From NCBI RefSeq assembly GCF_003815775.1, contig NZ_CP033926.1, positions 3,968,001-4,032,000 of the forward strand: DNA of 64,000 nt. Reading direction: 5' to 3'. The notes under the pieces are model-generated. The model did no database searches. It was not told where the DNA came from and was given only the letters and a program-made list of their open reading frames with translations. Of the stretch, positions 40,743-48,086 are shown one piece after another; positions within the stretch are counted from its first letter, which is position 1; each line of letters opens with the position of its first letter. This stretch comes from Chryseobacterium joostei. Lineage in GTDB: Bacteria; Bacteroidota; Bacteroidia; Flavobacteriales; Weeksellaceae. A program made the position numbers and the translations under genes.

Positions 40743-40813
40743 TATAGATGTTAGATATTAGAAGTTAGAAATTAGAAAGTCTGTGATCTAATGTCTGAAA
40801 TCTGATGTCTTTT
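40743..40813. repeat. Inverted pair of heptad arrays between nuoG and nuoH
   Basis: The part 40743-40777 is five units of the NTTAGAW type. The part 40786-40813 is in the opposite sense (TCTAATG, TCTGATG). The arms 40746-40769 and 40787-40810 pair at 17 of 24 positions, which could fold the nuoG-nuoH junction of the mRNA into a hairpin. Confidence 0.72.
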
Positions 40814-40821
40814 AATTAAAA

Positions 40822-41820
40822 TTATTTTTCGTCTTTTTCACTGATTTCTTTAGCCATAGGATTGTCTAAAACTCTTAGTTCATCCTTAGGTTTTTCGTAG
40901 TGGTTCAATGAAATTACAGAGTGTCTGTCGATATGTCTAGGACTTTCGATGTTCCAATCTGATAATGCTTTTCTTTCGAAACGACATGTATCGCAGATGA
41001 ATTCTTCTACTTCACCCCATTGGTCTTTTCTTGCAGTTACTCTTACAATTTCATCCCCTTTCATCCAAACTACAGCTTTTCCTGAACACTTATCACATTT
41101 ACAAGAAGCATTCATTGGTTTTGTGAACCAAACTCTGCTTGCAAAACGAGCCGTTCTGTCTGTTAATGCTCCTACCGGACAAACGTCAATAACGTTTCCG
41201 ATGAAGTCATTATCTAAAGCTTTATTTAAATAGGTTGAAATTTCAGCGTGATCTCCTCTGAAAAGAATACCGTGTTCTCTTGTTTCTGTAAGTTGGTTTG
41301 CAGTTAATACACATCTTGCACAAAGAATACAACGGTTCATGTTCAATTTGATGTTCGGTCCAAGATCATCAGCTTCGTAAGTATTTCTTTCGAATTCTGT
41401 TCTTGTACTATCCACACCATGTTCATATCCTAAATCCTGAAGATGACATTCTCCTGCTTGATCACAGATAGGGCAGTCTAGCGGGTGATTTACCAATAAA
41501 AATTCGGTAACCGCTTTTCTTCCTTCCTGAGCTTTCTCAGAAGTAAGGTTTTTTACTTCCATACCGTCCATTACATTAGTTCTGCAGCTAGCGACTAATT
41601 TTGGCATAGGACGCGGATCAGCTTCAGATCCTTTAGAAACTTCTACAAGACAAGTTCTACATCTTCCTCCACTAGTCTCTAATTTGCTGTAATAGCACAT
41701 AGCAGGAGGTACAGATTTACCACCAATTTGTCTTGCAGCTTCCAAAATGGAAGTACCAGGCATCACTTCGGTAGTCTGTCCGTCTATAGTTATTTTGAAT
41801 TTTTTAACTTCTTCGCTCAT
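40822..41820 (-). CDS. nuoG: NADH-quinone oxidoreductase subunit G, short form without molybdopterin-like domain
   Basis: The 332-residue protein holds the N-terminal iron-sulfur part of NuoG: a 2Fe-2S ferredoxin domain (CYYSKLETSGGRCRTCLVEV), the His/Cys-ligated 4Fe-4S motif (HPLDCPICDQAGECHLQ) and a further 4Fe-4S cluster (CILCARC with a later CPVGAL). A fourth Cys group (CKCDKCSG with ICDTCRFE) follows. The large molybdopterin-oxidoreductase-like domain present in E. coli NuoG (over 900 residues) is absent. This short form is usual in Flavobacteriia. A beta-barrel gene intervenes between it and nuoF. Confidence 0.93.
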   Translation of the reverse strand: MSEEVKKFKITIDGQTTEVMPGTSILEAARQIGGKSVPPAMCYYSKLETSGGRCRTCLVEVSKGSEADPRPMPKLVASCRTNVMDGMEVKNLTSEKAQEGRKAVTEFLLVNHPLDCPICDQAGECHLQDLGYEHGVDSTRTEFERNTYEADDLGPNIKLNMNRCILCARCVLTANQLTETREHGILFRGDHAEISTYLNKALDNDFIGNVIDVCPVGALTDRTARFASRVWFTKPMNASCKCDKCSGKAVVWMKGDEIVRVTARKDQWGEVEEFICDTCRFERKALSDWNIESPRHIDRHSVISLNHYEKPKDELRVLDNPMAKEISEKDEK

Positions 41821-41827
41821 ATGATAT

Positions 41828-41862
41828 GCTTTAAGCTTTATGCGTTAAGCAATAGGCTTTGT
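41828..41862. repeat. Heptad array, unit GCTTTAA, five copies
   Basis: Five 7-bp units beginning with GC (GCTTTAA, GCTTTAT, GCGTTAA, GCAATAG, GCTTTGT) fill the 41-bp gap between the barrel gene and nuoG. Confidence 0.82.
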
Positions 41863-42773
41863 TATTTATATTTCTTTGTATTAAATGTATATCCAATTCC
41901 TGCTAGAACTTGTCCGAAAACAAAATCCTGGCGTGCTTTATCAGGCTTGTTATTTAATGTAGTTTTAATATCCCACATATTAATATAACCGGCTTTTCCC
42001 TCTACTCTAAGCATCCAGTTTTTCCAGAAAACTAAGTTAAGGCTGGATCTGATATCGGTTCCCATCCCTGCAACGTGAAAACGGTCACTTCTTTCATTTC
42101 CAAAAAGTTTTACATTACTTTTCGGAAACATAAACCCGATCCCGGCTCCGTAAGACCATACTAAATCTATATTTTTCTTATGAATAAGATTTTTGTATTT
42201 CTCAAGACCTAAATTTTCATAATTTAATCCGTCTGTATGTTCAAAAGTAAGGAACTTCTCATCTGCCAGGTTTACCTGTCCGTTTTGTACCATTGCGGCA
42301 TATTCAGGATCTGAAATATGTCCTTTAAAGTTAACAGTTTGATTTTGATCCATCACATATTTCATGTGATCAATTCCTAAAACAAGTGCTAAATTATCTT
42401 TAATAAAATATCCTATTCTGAAATTATACTGCGTTACGGTAAACCAACTTGGATCGAAATAAACGATTCCAAATTTTGTAGGCCTGTCTTGTGCCGTTAC
42501 ATTATTCAATTGAAAATCGTATCCGTTTCCAGTAAAGTGGATATCAGAATTACTATAAGCAGCTCTGTTCCAGCCATAAAAAACGAAAACCTGACCTTTC
42601 TTACTTAATGGATTAGGCTTTTCCTTTTTTTCAGCTTTAATCTGCTGTTTCTCACTCGCTACATATGATAAATCCTCTTCAACGGATCTATTATAGTCTG
42701 CAGTATCTGTTTTCTTATTTTGTGCAAATACAAAATTCGACATCATTAAACCAACAACTAATAACTTCTTCAT
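41862..42773 (-). CDS. Outer-membrane beta-barrel protein inserted in the nuo operon
   Basis: The 303-residue protein has a signal peptide (MKKLLVVGLMMSNFVFAQ), a charged Lys/Glu-rich linker to about residue 60, then alternating strands with aromatic girdles (GQVFVFYGWNRAAYSNSDIHF, FTVTQYNFRIGYFIKDNLALVLGID, FVFGQVLAGIGYTF). This fits a small outer-membrane barrel and has nothing to do with complex I chemistry. It starts 5 bp after the nuoF stop codon and ends 41 bp before nuoG, so it is co-transcribed. The role is unknown. Confidence 0.85.
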   Translation of the reverse strand: MKKLLVVGLMMSNFVFAQNKKTDTADYNRSVEEDLSYVASEKQQIKAEKKEKPNPLSKKGQVFVFYGWNRAAYSNSDIHFTGNGYDFQLNNVTAQDRPTKFGIVYFDPSWFTVTQYNFRIGYFIKDNLALVLGIDHMKYVMDQNQTVNFKGHISDPEYAAMVQNGQVNLADEKFLTFEHTDGLNYENLGLEKYKNLIHKKNIDLVWSYGAGIGFMFPKSNVKLFGNERSDRFHVAGMGTDIRSSLNLVFWKNWMLRVEGKAGYINMWDIKTTLNNKPDKARQDFVFGQVLAGIGYTFNTKKYK

Positions 42774-42778
42774 TTTAA

Positions 42779-44137
42779 CTAAGCATTTTTTTCAACAGCC
42801 GGAATAGGATCTGCATAATGTGCTAGTCCGTAGTTTTGAGTCTGAGATAACTCAGGGTTTTTCACGTGCCACTCAAATTCATCTCTGAAGTGACGAATTG
42901 CTGCTGCAACCGGCCAAGCTGCTGCATCGCCCAATGGACAAATAGTGTTTCCCTCGATTTTTCTCTGGATATCCCAAAGTAGATCGATATCTTCCATCTT
43001 ACCTTCTCCTTTCTCTATTTTCTTTAGGATCTTGTGCATCCATCCCGTTCCTTCACGGCAAGGTGTACACTGGCCACAACTTTCATGGTGATAGAATCTC
43101 GCCAAGGTCATGGTATGTTCTACGATACACTGGTCTTCATCCAAAACGATGAAACCTCCTGATCCCATCATGGTTCCGGTAGCAAAACCACCATCAGCCA
43201 ATGATTCATAGTTCATATATCTAGGCTCTCCGTTTACCGTTCTCAGCAATAGATTAGCTGGAACAATAGGAACGGAACTTCCTCCAGGAATACAAGCCTT
43301 TAATTTTTTTCCGTCTTTAATACCACCACAATATTCATCAGAGTAGATGAACTCTTCTACAGTGATCGTCATATCAATTTCGTATACCCCCGGTTTGTTG
43401 ATGTTTCCACAAGCAGAAATCAATTTCGTACCTGTAGATCTTCCCACTCCGATTTTAGCATACTCAGCACCTGTAATATCAATGATTGGAACAATTGCTG
43501 CAATAGATTCAACGTTGTTTACCACTGTTGGCCTTTCCCAAAGTCCTTTTACAGCCGGGAATGGTGGTTTTAATCTTGGGTTTCCTCTTTTTCCTTCAAG
43601 GGATTCAAGCAATGCAGTTTCTTCCCCGCAGATATATGCTCCACCTCCTCTCTGTACATAGATTTCAAGATCGAAACCAGTTCCTAAAATGTTTTTACCT
43701 AAAAATCCTGCCGCTTTAGCTTCTTCAATAGCTTCTTCAAGGATATCCGGAATCCATGAATATTCTCCACGGATGTAGATATAAGAAACATTCGAACCTA
43801 AACAGTAAGATGAGATCAGCATTCCCTCGATCAATAGGTGAGGAAGGAACTCCATCAGATATCTGTCCTTGAATGTTCCAGGCTCAGACTCATCAGCATT
43901 TACTACAAGGTGTCTTGGTACCCCTTCTGGTTTTGCCAAAAAGCTCCATTTCATCCCTGTTGGGAATCCAGCTCCACCACGTCCTCTTAGTCCTGAAGCT
44001 TTTACTTCTTCAAGAATTTCGTCCGGAGTCATCTTCAAGGCTTTCTCAGCTGCAGTATAACCTCCCTGTTTACGGTAAGTTTCAAAGTAGCGGATACCTT
44101 CTATATGTACGTCTTTAAGTAAAAGTTTTTTACTCAT
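42779..44137 (-). CDS. nuoF: NADH-quinone oxidoreductase subunit F
   Basis: NuoF oxidises NADH with FMN and passes electrons to a 4Fe-4S cluster. The 452 residues show the NADH/FMN site GLRGRGGAGFPTGMKWSF, the loop VNADESEPGTFKDR, and the cluster motif HESCGQCTPCREG with a fourth Cys in NTICPLGDAA. It belongs to the soluble arm with NuoE and NuoG. The gap to nuoE carries a heptad array and a small hairpin. Confidence 0.98.
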   Translation of the reverse strand: MSKKLLLKDVHIEGIRYFETYRKQGGYTAAEKALKMTPDEILEEVKASGLRGRGGAGFPTGMKWSFLAKPEGVPRHLVVNADESEPGTFKDRYLMEFLPHLLIEGMLISSYCLGSNVSYIYIRGEYSWIPDILEEAIEEAKAAGFLGKNILGTGFDLEIYVQRGGGAYICGEETALLESLEGKRGNPRLKPPFPAVKGLWERPTVVNNVESIAAIVPIIDITGAEYAKIGVGRSTGTKLISACGNINKPGVYEIDMTITVEEFIYSDEYCGGIKDGKKLKACIPGGSSVPIVPANLLLRTVNGEPRYMNYESLADGGFATGTMMGSGGFIVLDEDQCIVEHTMTLARFYHHESCGQCTPCREGTGWMHKILKKIEKGEGKMEDIDLLWDIQRKIEGNTICPLGDAAAWPVAAAIRHFRDEFEWHVKNPELSQTQNYGLAHYADPIPAVEKNA

Positions 44138-44147
44138 TGTTTATTAT

Positions 44148-44182
44148 GCTTTTAGCTATTGGCTTATCGCTTTTAGCTTTTT
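44148..44182. repeat. Heptad array, unit GCTWTTR, five copies
   Basis: Five 7-bp units (GCTTTTA, GCTATTG, GCTTATC, GCTTTTA, GCTTTTT) lie 11 bp upstream of the nuoF start codon, between nuoE and nuoF. Confidence 0.88.
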
Positions 44183-44242
44183 TGTATTTATTTTAAAAAT
44201 TAACTGATTTGAAATCCCCAAATCTGGGATTTTAAACCATTA

Positions 44243-44752
44243 TTAGTCTAAAGCAAGTTGTCCCTGTCTGCAAAGATCAAGGATTTCGTCTACTTTTTCT
44301 ATCGTTAAATTTTCATGGAAGAATTTACCTAGCTGTAGCATCGGTGCATATCCACAAGCTCCAAGACATTCAGCTGGCTTTAATGTGAACATACCGTCTT
44401 CAGTAGTTTCTCCATCCTTAATGTTCAGTTTGGTTCTGATATGGTCAAGGATTTTTTCGCTTCCACAAACCATGCAAGGTCCTGTTCTGCAAACTTCCAA
44501 AACATATTTACCCACCGGCTTCATATTAAACATCGTATAGAAAGTAGCCACTTCATATACCTCAATTGGTTGGATACTTAATAGTTCTGCAACATAATCC
44601 ATCACAGGAACATCTAACCATCCTCCGAATTCTTTCTGTGCTAAGTGAAGTACAGGAAGAAGGGCAGACTTTTGTCTTCCTTCAGGGTATCTTGCGATAA
44701 TTTTGTGTACCTGTGCTAAACTTTCCGGTTTAAAAGCTATTGTTTCGCTCAT
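44243..44752 (-). CDS. nuoE: NADH-quinone oxidoreductase subunit E
   Basis: NuoE carries a thioredoxin-fold 2Fe-2S cluster (N1a). From the ATG at 44752 the protein has 169 residues: an N-terminal helical part (YPEGRQKSALLPVLHLAQKEFG), the linker VATFYTMFNMKPVGKYVLEVCRTGPC, and the four cluster cysteines in CRTGPC and CLGACGYAP. The frame opens at 44776 but the ATG at 44752 (MSETIAFKPE) matches the family. Confidence 0.96.
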   Translation of the reverse strand: MSETIAFKPESLAQVHKIIARYPEGRQKSALLPVLHLAQKEFGGWLDVPVMDYVAELLSIQPIEVYEVATFYTMFNMKPVGKYVLEVCRTGPCMVCGSEKILDHIRTKLNIKDGETTEDGMFTLKPAECLGACGYAPMLQLGKFFHENLTIEKVDEILDLCRQGQLALD

Positions 44753-44769
44753 TTTTTTAAATGTATTAT

Positions 44770-44797
44770 TGTACAACGTACAATGTACTAATGACTT
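44770..44797. repeat. Heptad array, unit TGTACAA, four copies, with a second run near 44832-44860
   Basis: Units TGTACAA, CGTACAA, TGTACTA and ATGACTT follow each other at 7-bp steps. Near 44832 a second run (TTACAAT, GGTACTT, TTTACAA) resumes the pattern, and 44810-44838 has opposite-strand words (TTGTAAA...TTTACAA). They fill the 103-bp spacer of nuoD and nuoE. Confidence 0.68.
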
Positions 44798-44855
44798 ATT
44801 TATTCGATCATTGTAAAATCATGAATACATTTTACAATGGTACTTTTTACAATTG

Positions 44856-46079
44856 TTATGCGTCTAATTCTCCCGCAATAATATTCATACTACACATCGT
44901 TACAATGGCATCCGAAATTACAGAACCTGTAATCATTTCAGGGTATGCCTGATAGTAGATGAAACATGGTCTTCTGAAGTGAAGTCTGTAAGGGCTTCTT
45001 CCTCCATCACTCACAAGATAGAAACCTAATTCTCCGTTTCCTCCCTCTACAGCATGGTAAACTTCTCCTTTTGGTACATCTGTTTCTCCCATTACAATTT
45101 TGAAATGGTAGATCAATGCTTCCATTTTACTGTAAACATCTGCCTTTTCAGGAAGATAGAAATCAGGAACATCCGCGTGGAATGGTCCTTCCGGAAGATT
45201 TTCGTATGCTTGTTTGATAATTTTAAGTGATTCCCAGATTTCTTGTTGACGAACCATGAAACGGTCGTAAGTATCTCCTGAAGTTCCTACAGGAATAATA
45301 AAGTCGAAATCTTCGTATGATGAATAAGGCTCTGCAACTCTTACATCATAATCTACACCTGCTGCACGTAGGTTGGGACCAGTGAAACCATAGCTTAATG
45401 CTCTTTCGGCAGAAATTGCTCCTGTACCGATGGTTCTGTCCATAAAGATTCTGTTTCTTTCTAATAAAGTACAGAATTCTTTAAATCTTGCAGGGAATGT
45501 TTTTAAGAAGTCTTGTAATAACTCATGGAATTTTGGAGTGAAATCTCTTTCAAATCCTCCAATTCTTCCCATATTGGTCGTCATCCTTGCTCCGCAGATC
45601 TGCTCATACATATCATAAATACGCTCTCTTTCGATGAACATATATGTAAGACCTGTAATTGCTCCTGAGTCCATTCCGGTTACCCCATTACAAATCAGGT
45701 GGTCACCAATTCTGGCAAGCTCCATTAAGATAACACGCATATAGTCTACACGCTTTGGAACTTTAACGCCGATTAGCTTCTCAACTGTCATGTGCCAGCC
45801 CAAATTGTTGATTGGTGCAGAACAGTAATTCATACGGTCCGTAAGAGTAGTGATCTGAGAATAGTTTCTTCTTTCAGAAATTTTCTCAAATGCTCTGTGA
45901 ATATATCCTACCGTCTGCTCTGCATGAAGAATTCTTTCCCCGTCCATCGTTAAGATATTCTGGAAAATCCCGTGAGTAGCAGGGTGGGTAGGTCCTAAAT
46001 TGAGGGTGTATAATTGTCCGTCAATCTGTTCCTTACTTTCGTATTGGTTTAGTATATTAGATAATGAGTTATCTTTCAT
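44856..46079 (-). CDS. nuoD: NADH-quinone oxidoreductase subunit D
   Basis: NuoD forms the quinone-binding cavity with NuoB. The 407 residues show LNLGPTHPATHGIFQN with the quinone-site His, VGYIHRAFEK, YCSAPINNLGWHMTVEKL and GERGELGFYLVSDGG-like GNGELGFYLVSDGG near the C-terminus. NuoC and NuoD are separate proteins, unlike the fused NuoCD of E. coli. The gap to nuoC contains a heptad array. Confidence 0.98.
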   Translation of the reverse strand: MKDNSLSNILNQYESKEQIDGQLYTLNLGPTHPATHGIFQNILTMDGERILHAEQTVGYIHRAFEKISERRNYSQITTLTDRMNYCSAPINNLGWHMTVEKLIGVKVPKRVDYMRVILMELARIGDHLICNGVTGMDSGAITGLTYMFIERERIYDMYEQICGARMTTNMGRIGGFERDFTPKFHELLQDFLKTFPARFKEFCTLLERNRIFMDRTIGTGAISAERALSYGFTGPNLRAAGVDYDVRVAEPYSSYEDFDFIIPVGTSGDTYDRFMVRQQEIWESLKIIKQAYENLPEGPFHADVPDFYLPEKADVYSKMEALIYHFKIVMGETDVPKGEVYHAVEGGNGELGFYLVSDGGRSPYRLHFRRPCFIYYQAYPEMITGSVISDAIVTMCSMNIIAGELDA

Positions 46080-46086
46080 AATGATT

Positions 46087-46142
46087 GCTTTTAGCTATTT
46101 GCTTCTGGCTATTGGCTAGATACCATTGGCCATTCGCTTTTT
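46087..46142. repeat. Heptad array, unit GCTATTG, eight copies
   Basis: Eight 7-bp units, most starting with GC(T/C) (GCTTTTA, GCTATTT, GCTTCTG, GCTATTG and so on), fill the 61-bp gap between nuoC and nuoD and reach the nuoC stop codon. Confidence 0.88.
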
Positions 46143-46635
46143 ATCTTCCGAACATATTATCATTCTTGTCGGTTCTTGTACCGTCTTCCAGTCGATATTC
46201 TTTCAACATTGGGTGGTATCCAAGATCTTCCATATTCAGGATAGGTCTAAGATCAGGATGTCCTTTAAACTTAATCCCATAGAAATCATACGTTTCTCTT
46301 TCCATCCAGTTAGCTCCTGCATATAATTCAACAAGAGAATCCACTTCAATATTTTCTCTGGACATAAAGATTTTCAGACGTAATCTGAAATTAGCCATCA
46401 TATTATGTAAATGGTAAACTACACCTATTTCCTTTTCCGGAAACTCAGGATAGTGAATTCCACAAACATCAGTAAGGAAATTGATTTCCAAAGATGAATC
46501 TTTAAGATAATGAATGATCTTCTTGATATCTTCTTTTTTCACTTCAATAGTCAGCATTCCATACGGCTCTGAACTTGAAATAACAGATTCCGGAAATTCT
46601 CTGGTAATTGCTTCTAATACAAATTCGTTTGTCAT
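46141..46635 (-). CDS. nuoC: NADH-quinone oxidoreductase subunit C
   Basis: The 164-residue peripheral subunit supports the NuoB/NuoD quinone module. The signature is YAGANWMERETYDFYGIKFKGHPDLRPILNMEDLGYHPMLKEY, of which ERETYDFYGI and GHPDLR are the conserved core. It starts 6 bp after the nuoB stop codon. Confidence 0.97.
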   Translation of the reverse strand: MTNEFVLEAITREFPESVISSSEPYGMLTIEVKKEDIKKIIHYLKDSSLEINFLTDVCGIHYPEFPEKEIGVVYHLHNMMANFRLRLKIFMSRENIEVDSLVELYAGANWMERETYDFYGIKFKGHPDLRPILNMEDLGYHPMLKEYRLEDGTRTDKNDNMFGR

Positions 46636-46641
46636 TTCCGT

Positions 46642-47202
46642 TTAGTTGCTTATGTTGTAAGAATCTAGTAATTTCTGATATTCAGGCATGTCTCTTCTTC
46701 TGATGCTTTCGCTTTCTGCAAGAGCCTGTACCTGCATTACCCCTTCAATAATTTGTTCTGGTCTTGGAGGACATCCAGGAACGTAAACGTCCACCGGAAT
46801 GATCTTATCTATTCCCTGAAGAACAGAATAAGTATCAAAAATACCACCACTGGAAGCACAAGCTCCAACAGCTACTACCCATTTCGGTTCAGCCATTTGA
46901 GTATAAACTTCTTTAAGGACCGGTCCTAATTTTTTTGATATAGTTCCGCAAACCATCAGCATATCTGCTTGTCTTGGAGAGAAAGAGTTTCTTTCCATAC
47001 CAAATCTTGAAGCATCATAAGTAGGGTTCAGGGTAGCCATAAACTCAATACCACAACAAGAGGTAGCAAAAGGCAATGGCCAAAGTGAAAACTTTCTTGC
47101 CATACCGATTACACTGCTCAGTTTTGTTGCGAAAAACCCTTCCCCTTCATATCCTTCGGGAGCAGGTGCATCTGTTCTTATTACTGGTTTTTTATCTGAC
47201 AT
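46642..47202 (-). CDS. nuoB: NADH-quinone oxidoreductase subunit B
   Basis: NuoB holds cluster N2, the last electron carrier before quinone. From the ATG at 47202 it has 186 residues: the tandem cysteines in FATSCCGIEFMA, then VACGTISK-like MVCGTISKKLGPVL and the final Cys in VYVPGCPPRPEQI. The frame is open to 47289 but the first 29 residues there are unlike the family and fall in the repeat-bearing spacer, so 47202 is chosen. Confidence 0.97.
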   Translation of the reverse strand: MSDKKPVIRTDAPAPEGYEGEGFFATKLSSVIGMARKFSLWPLPFATSCCGIEFMATLNPTYDASRFGMERNSFSPRQADMLMVCGTISKKLGPVLKEVYTQMAEPKWVVAVGACASSGGIFDTYSVLQGIDKIIPVDVYVPGCPPRPEQIIEGVMQVQALAESESIRRRDMPEYQKLLDSYNISN

Positions 47203-47212
47203 CTTGTAGATG

Positions 47213-47247
47213 ATTTTAAATTTTAGATTTTGAATTAAAATTTTGGA
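47213..47247. repeat. Heptad array, unit ATTTTAR
   Basis: Units ATTTTAA, ATTTTAG, ATTTTGA, then ATTAAAA and TTTTGGA, lie just upstream of the nuoB start codon. AT-richness makes the period less certain than at other sites. Confidence 0.6.
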
Positions 47248-47283
47248 TGATTTTTCTAAGAAATCCTCTTTTGAAGAATTGCG

Positions 47284-47318
47284 ATCCAAAATCCATCATT
47301 CACAATTCGTAATTTTAC
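47284..47318. repeat. Heptad array, unit ATYCANA, five copies
   Basis: Units ATCCAAA, ATCCATC, ATTCACA, ATTCGTA and ATTTTAC follow with a 7-bp period up to the nuoA stop codon. With 47213-47247 they flank the nuoA-nuoB spacer on both sides. Confidence 0.65.
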
Positions 47319-47320
47319 TT

Positions 47321-47692
47321 TTATTTATCCCAATCTAAGGCACCACGCTTCCATACATAGAAAAACGCCACGAAGAAGATCGCAACGAATGTAAGTACAG
47401 CCAGGAATCCTTCCATGCCGAATTCTCTGAAGTTTACCGCATATGGATAAAAGAATACGATTTCAATATCGAATAGTACGAACAATACCGCAGTCAGGAA
47501 GTACTTGATAGAAAACGGTGTTCTTGCATTTCCCTCACTAGGAACCCCACATTCCCAGCTTTGGTTTTTTACAGAATCTCCTTTTTTCTGCTTTGGACCT
47601 AGGAAATGTGCTCCAAGTAAAGAAACAGCTACGAATGCTACTGCTACACCTGCCTGGATAAGGATTGGAATATAACTTTCAGGTAAATTCAT
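47321..47692 (-). CDS. nuoA: NADH-quinone oxidoreductase subunit A
   Basis: The 123-residue membrane subunit has three helices. Loop and helix motifs are SWECGVPSEGNARTPFSIKYFLTAVLFVLFDIEIVFFYPYA, with the conserved acids of the Q-site loop region. It is the first gene of the nuo operon, with a -7 box 24 bp upstream. Confidence 0.97.
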   Translation of the reverse strand: MNLPESYIPILIQAGVAVAFVAVSLLGAHFLGPKQKKGDSVKNQSWECGVPSEGNARTPFSIKYFLTAVLFVLFDIEIVFFYPYAVNFREFGMEGFLAVLTFVAIFFVAFFYVWKRGALDWDK

Positions 47693-47715
47693 TTTTGCAT
47701 TATTATCTCAATTTG

Positions 47716-47723
47716 CAAATTTA
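47716..47723 (-). promoter_or_regulatory. Putative -7 box of the nuo operon
   Basis: TAAATTTG on the minus strand, 24 bp before the nuoA ATG. No good -33 TTG was found at the usual distance. Confidence 0.55.
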
Positions 47724-47814
47724 GCGAATAAACAAGAAAGGGTGAAATTTATCAGCTTAAAAGTCGGCTGAAAATGTGGAAAAATTACAATTTAGAATCA
47801 ATAAAAATAACAAA

Positions 47815-47991
47815 TTATTTCTTCATTTTTTTTAAAAGAGAATATGCCATGAATGAGATATATCCAAAAAGAAGACTGGCAAAAATAATGTTGATCACAG
47901 TATTGGTTCTGTCATCCTGTGATTGTAGGAAGAAATTATAAATGATAAATCCTGCGATTAAAATAGCAAAGATGATAAGCTGTAGTTTCAT
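47815..47991 (-). CDS. Small two-helix membrane protein, 58 residues
   Basis: An ATG frame of 58 codons lies upstream of the nuo promoter. It encodes two hydrophobic helices (LQLIIFAILIAGFIIYNFF and VINIIFASLLFGYISFMAYSLL) joined by a polar hinge (LQSQDDRTNT) and a Lys-rich tail (KKMKK), a credible small hairpin membrane protein. I do not recognise a family. Coding seems plausible because hydrophobicity is sharply partitioned. Confidence 0.5.
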   Translation of the reverse strand: MKLQLIIFAILIAGFIIYNFFLQSQDDRTNTVINIIFASLLFGYISFMAYSLLKKMKK

Positions 47992-48058
47992 AGCGTAAAT
48001 ATAGAGAATTTAAAGATTTAATGGTTGCTGGATAATGAAAATGAAAGCATTACCCCAT

Positions 48059-48086
48059 GCTCATTATTTATTGCTCATCATTTATC
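48059..48086. repeat. Heptad array overlapping the C-terminal codons of the GNAT gene
   Basis: Two copies of a 14-bp pattern (GCTCATT ATTTATT, then GCTCATC ATTTATC) follow each other. The first copy covers the stop codon of the GNAT gene and the second its last codons. Confidence 0.65.

Noticed and set aside
34571..47318. Repeats of the nuo spacers as CRISPR or VNTR loci
   Set aside because: Units are only 7-8 bp with no spacers and are too degenerate to be a classical minisatellite; no cas genes are present.
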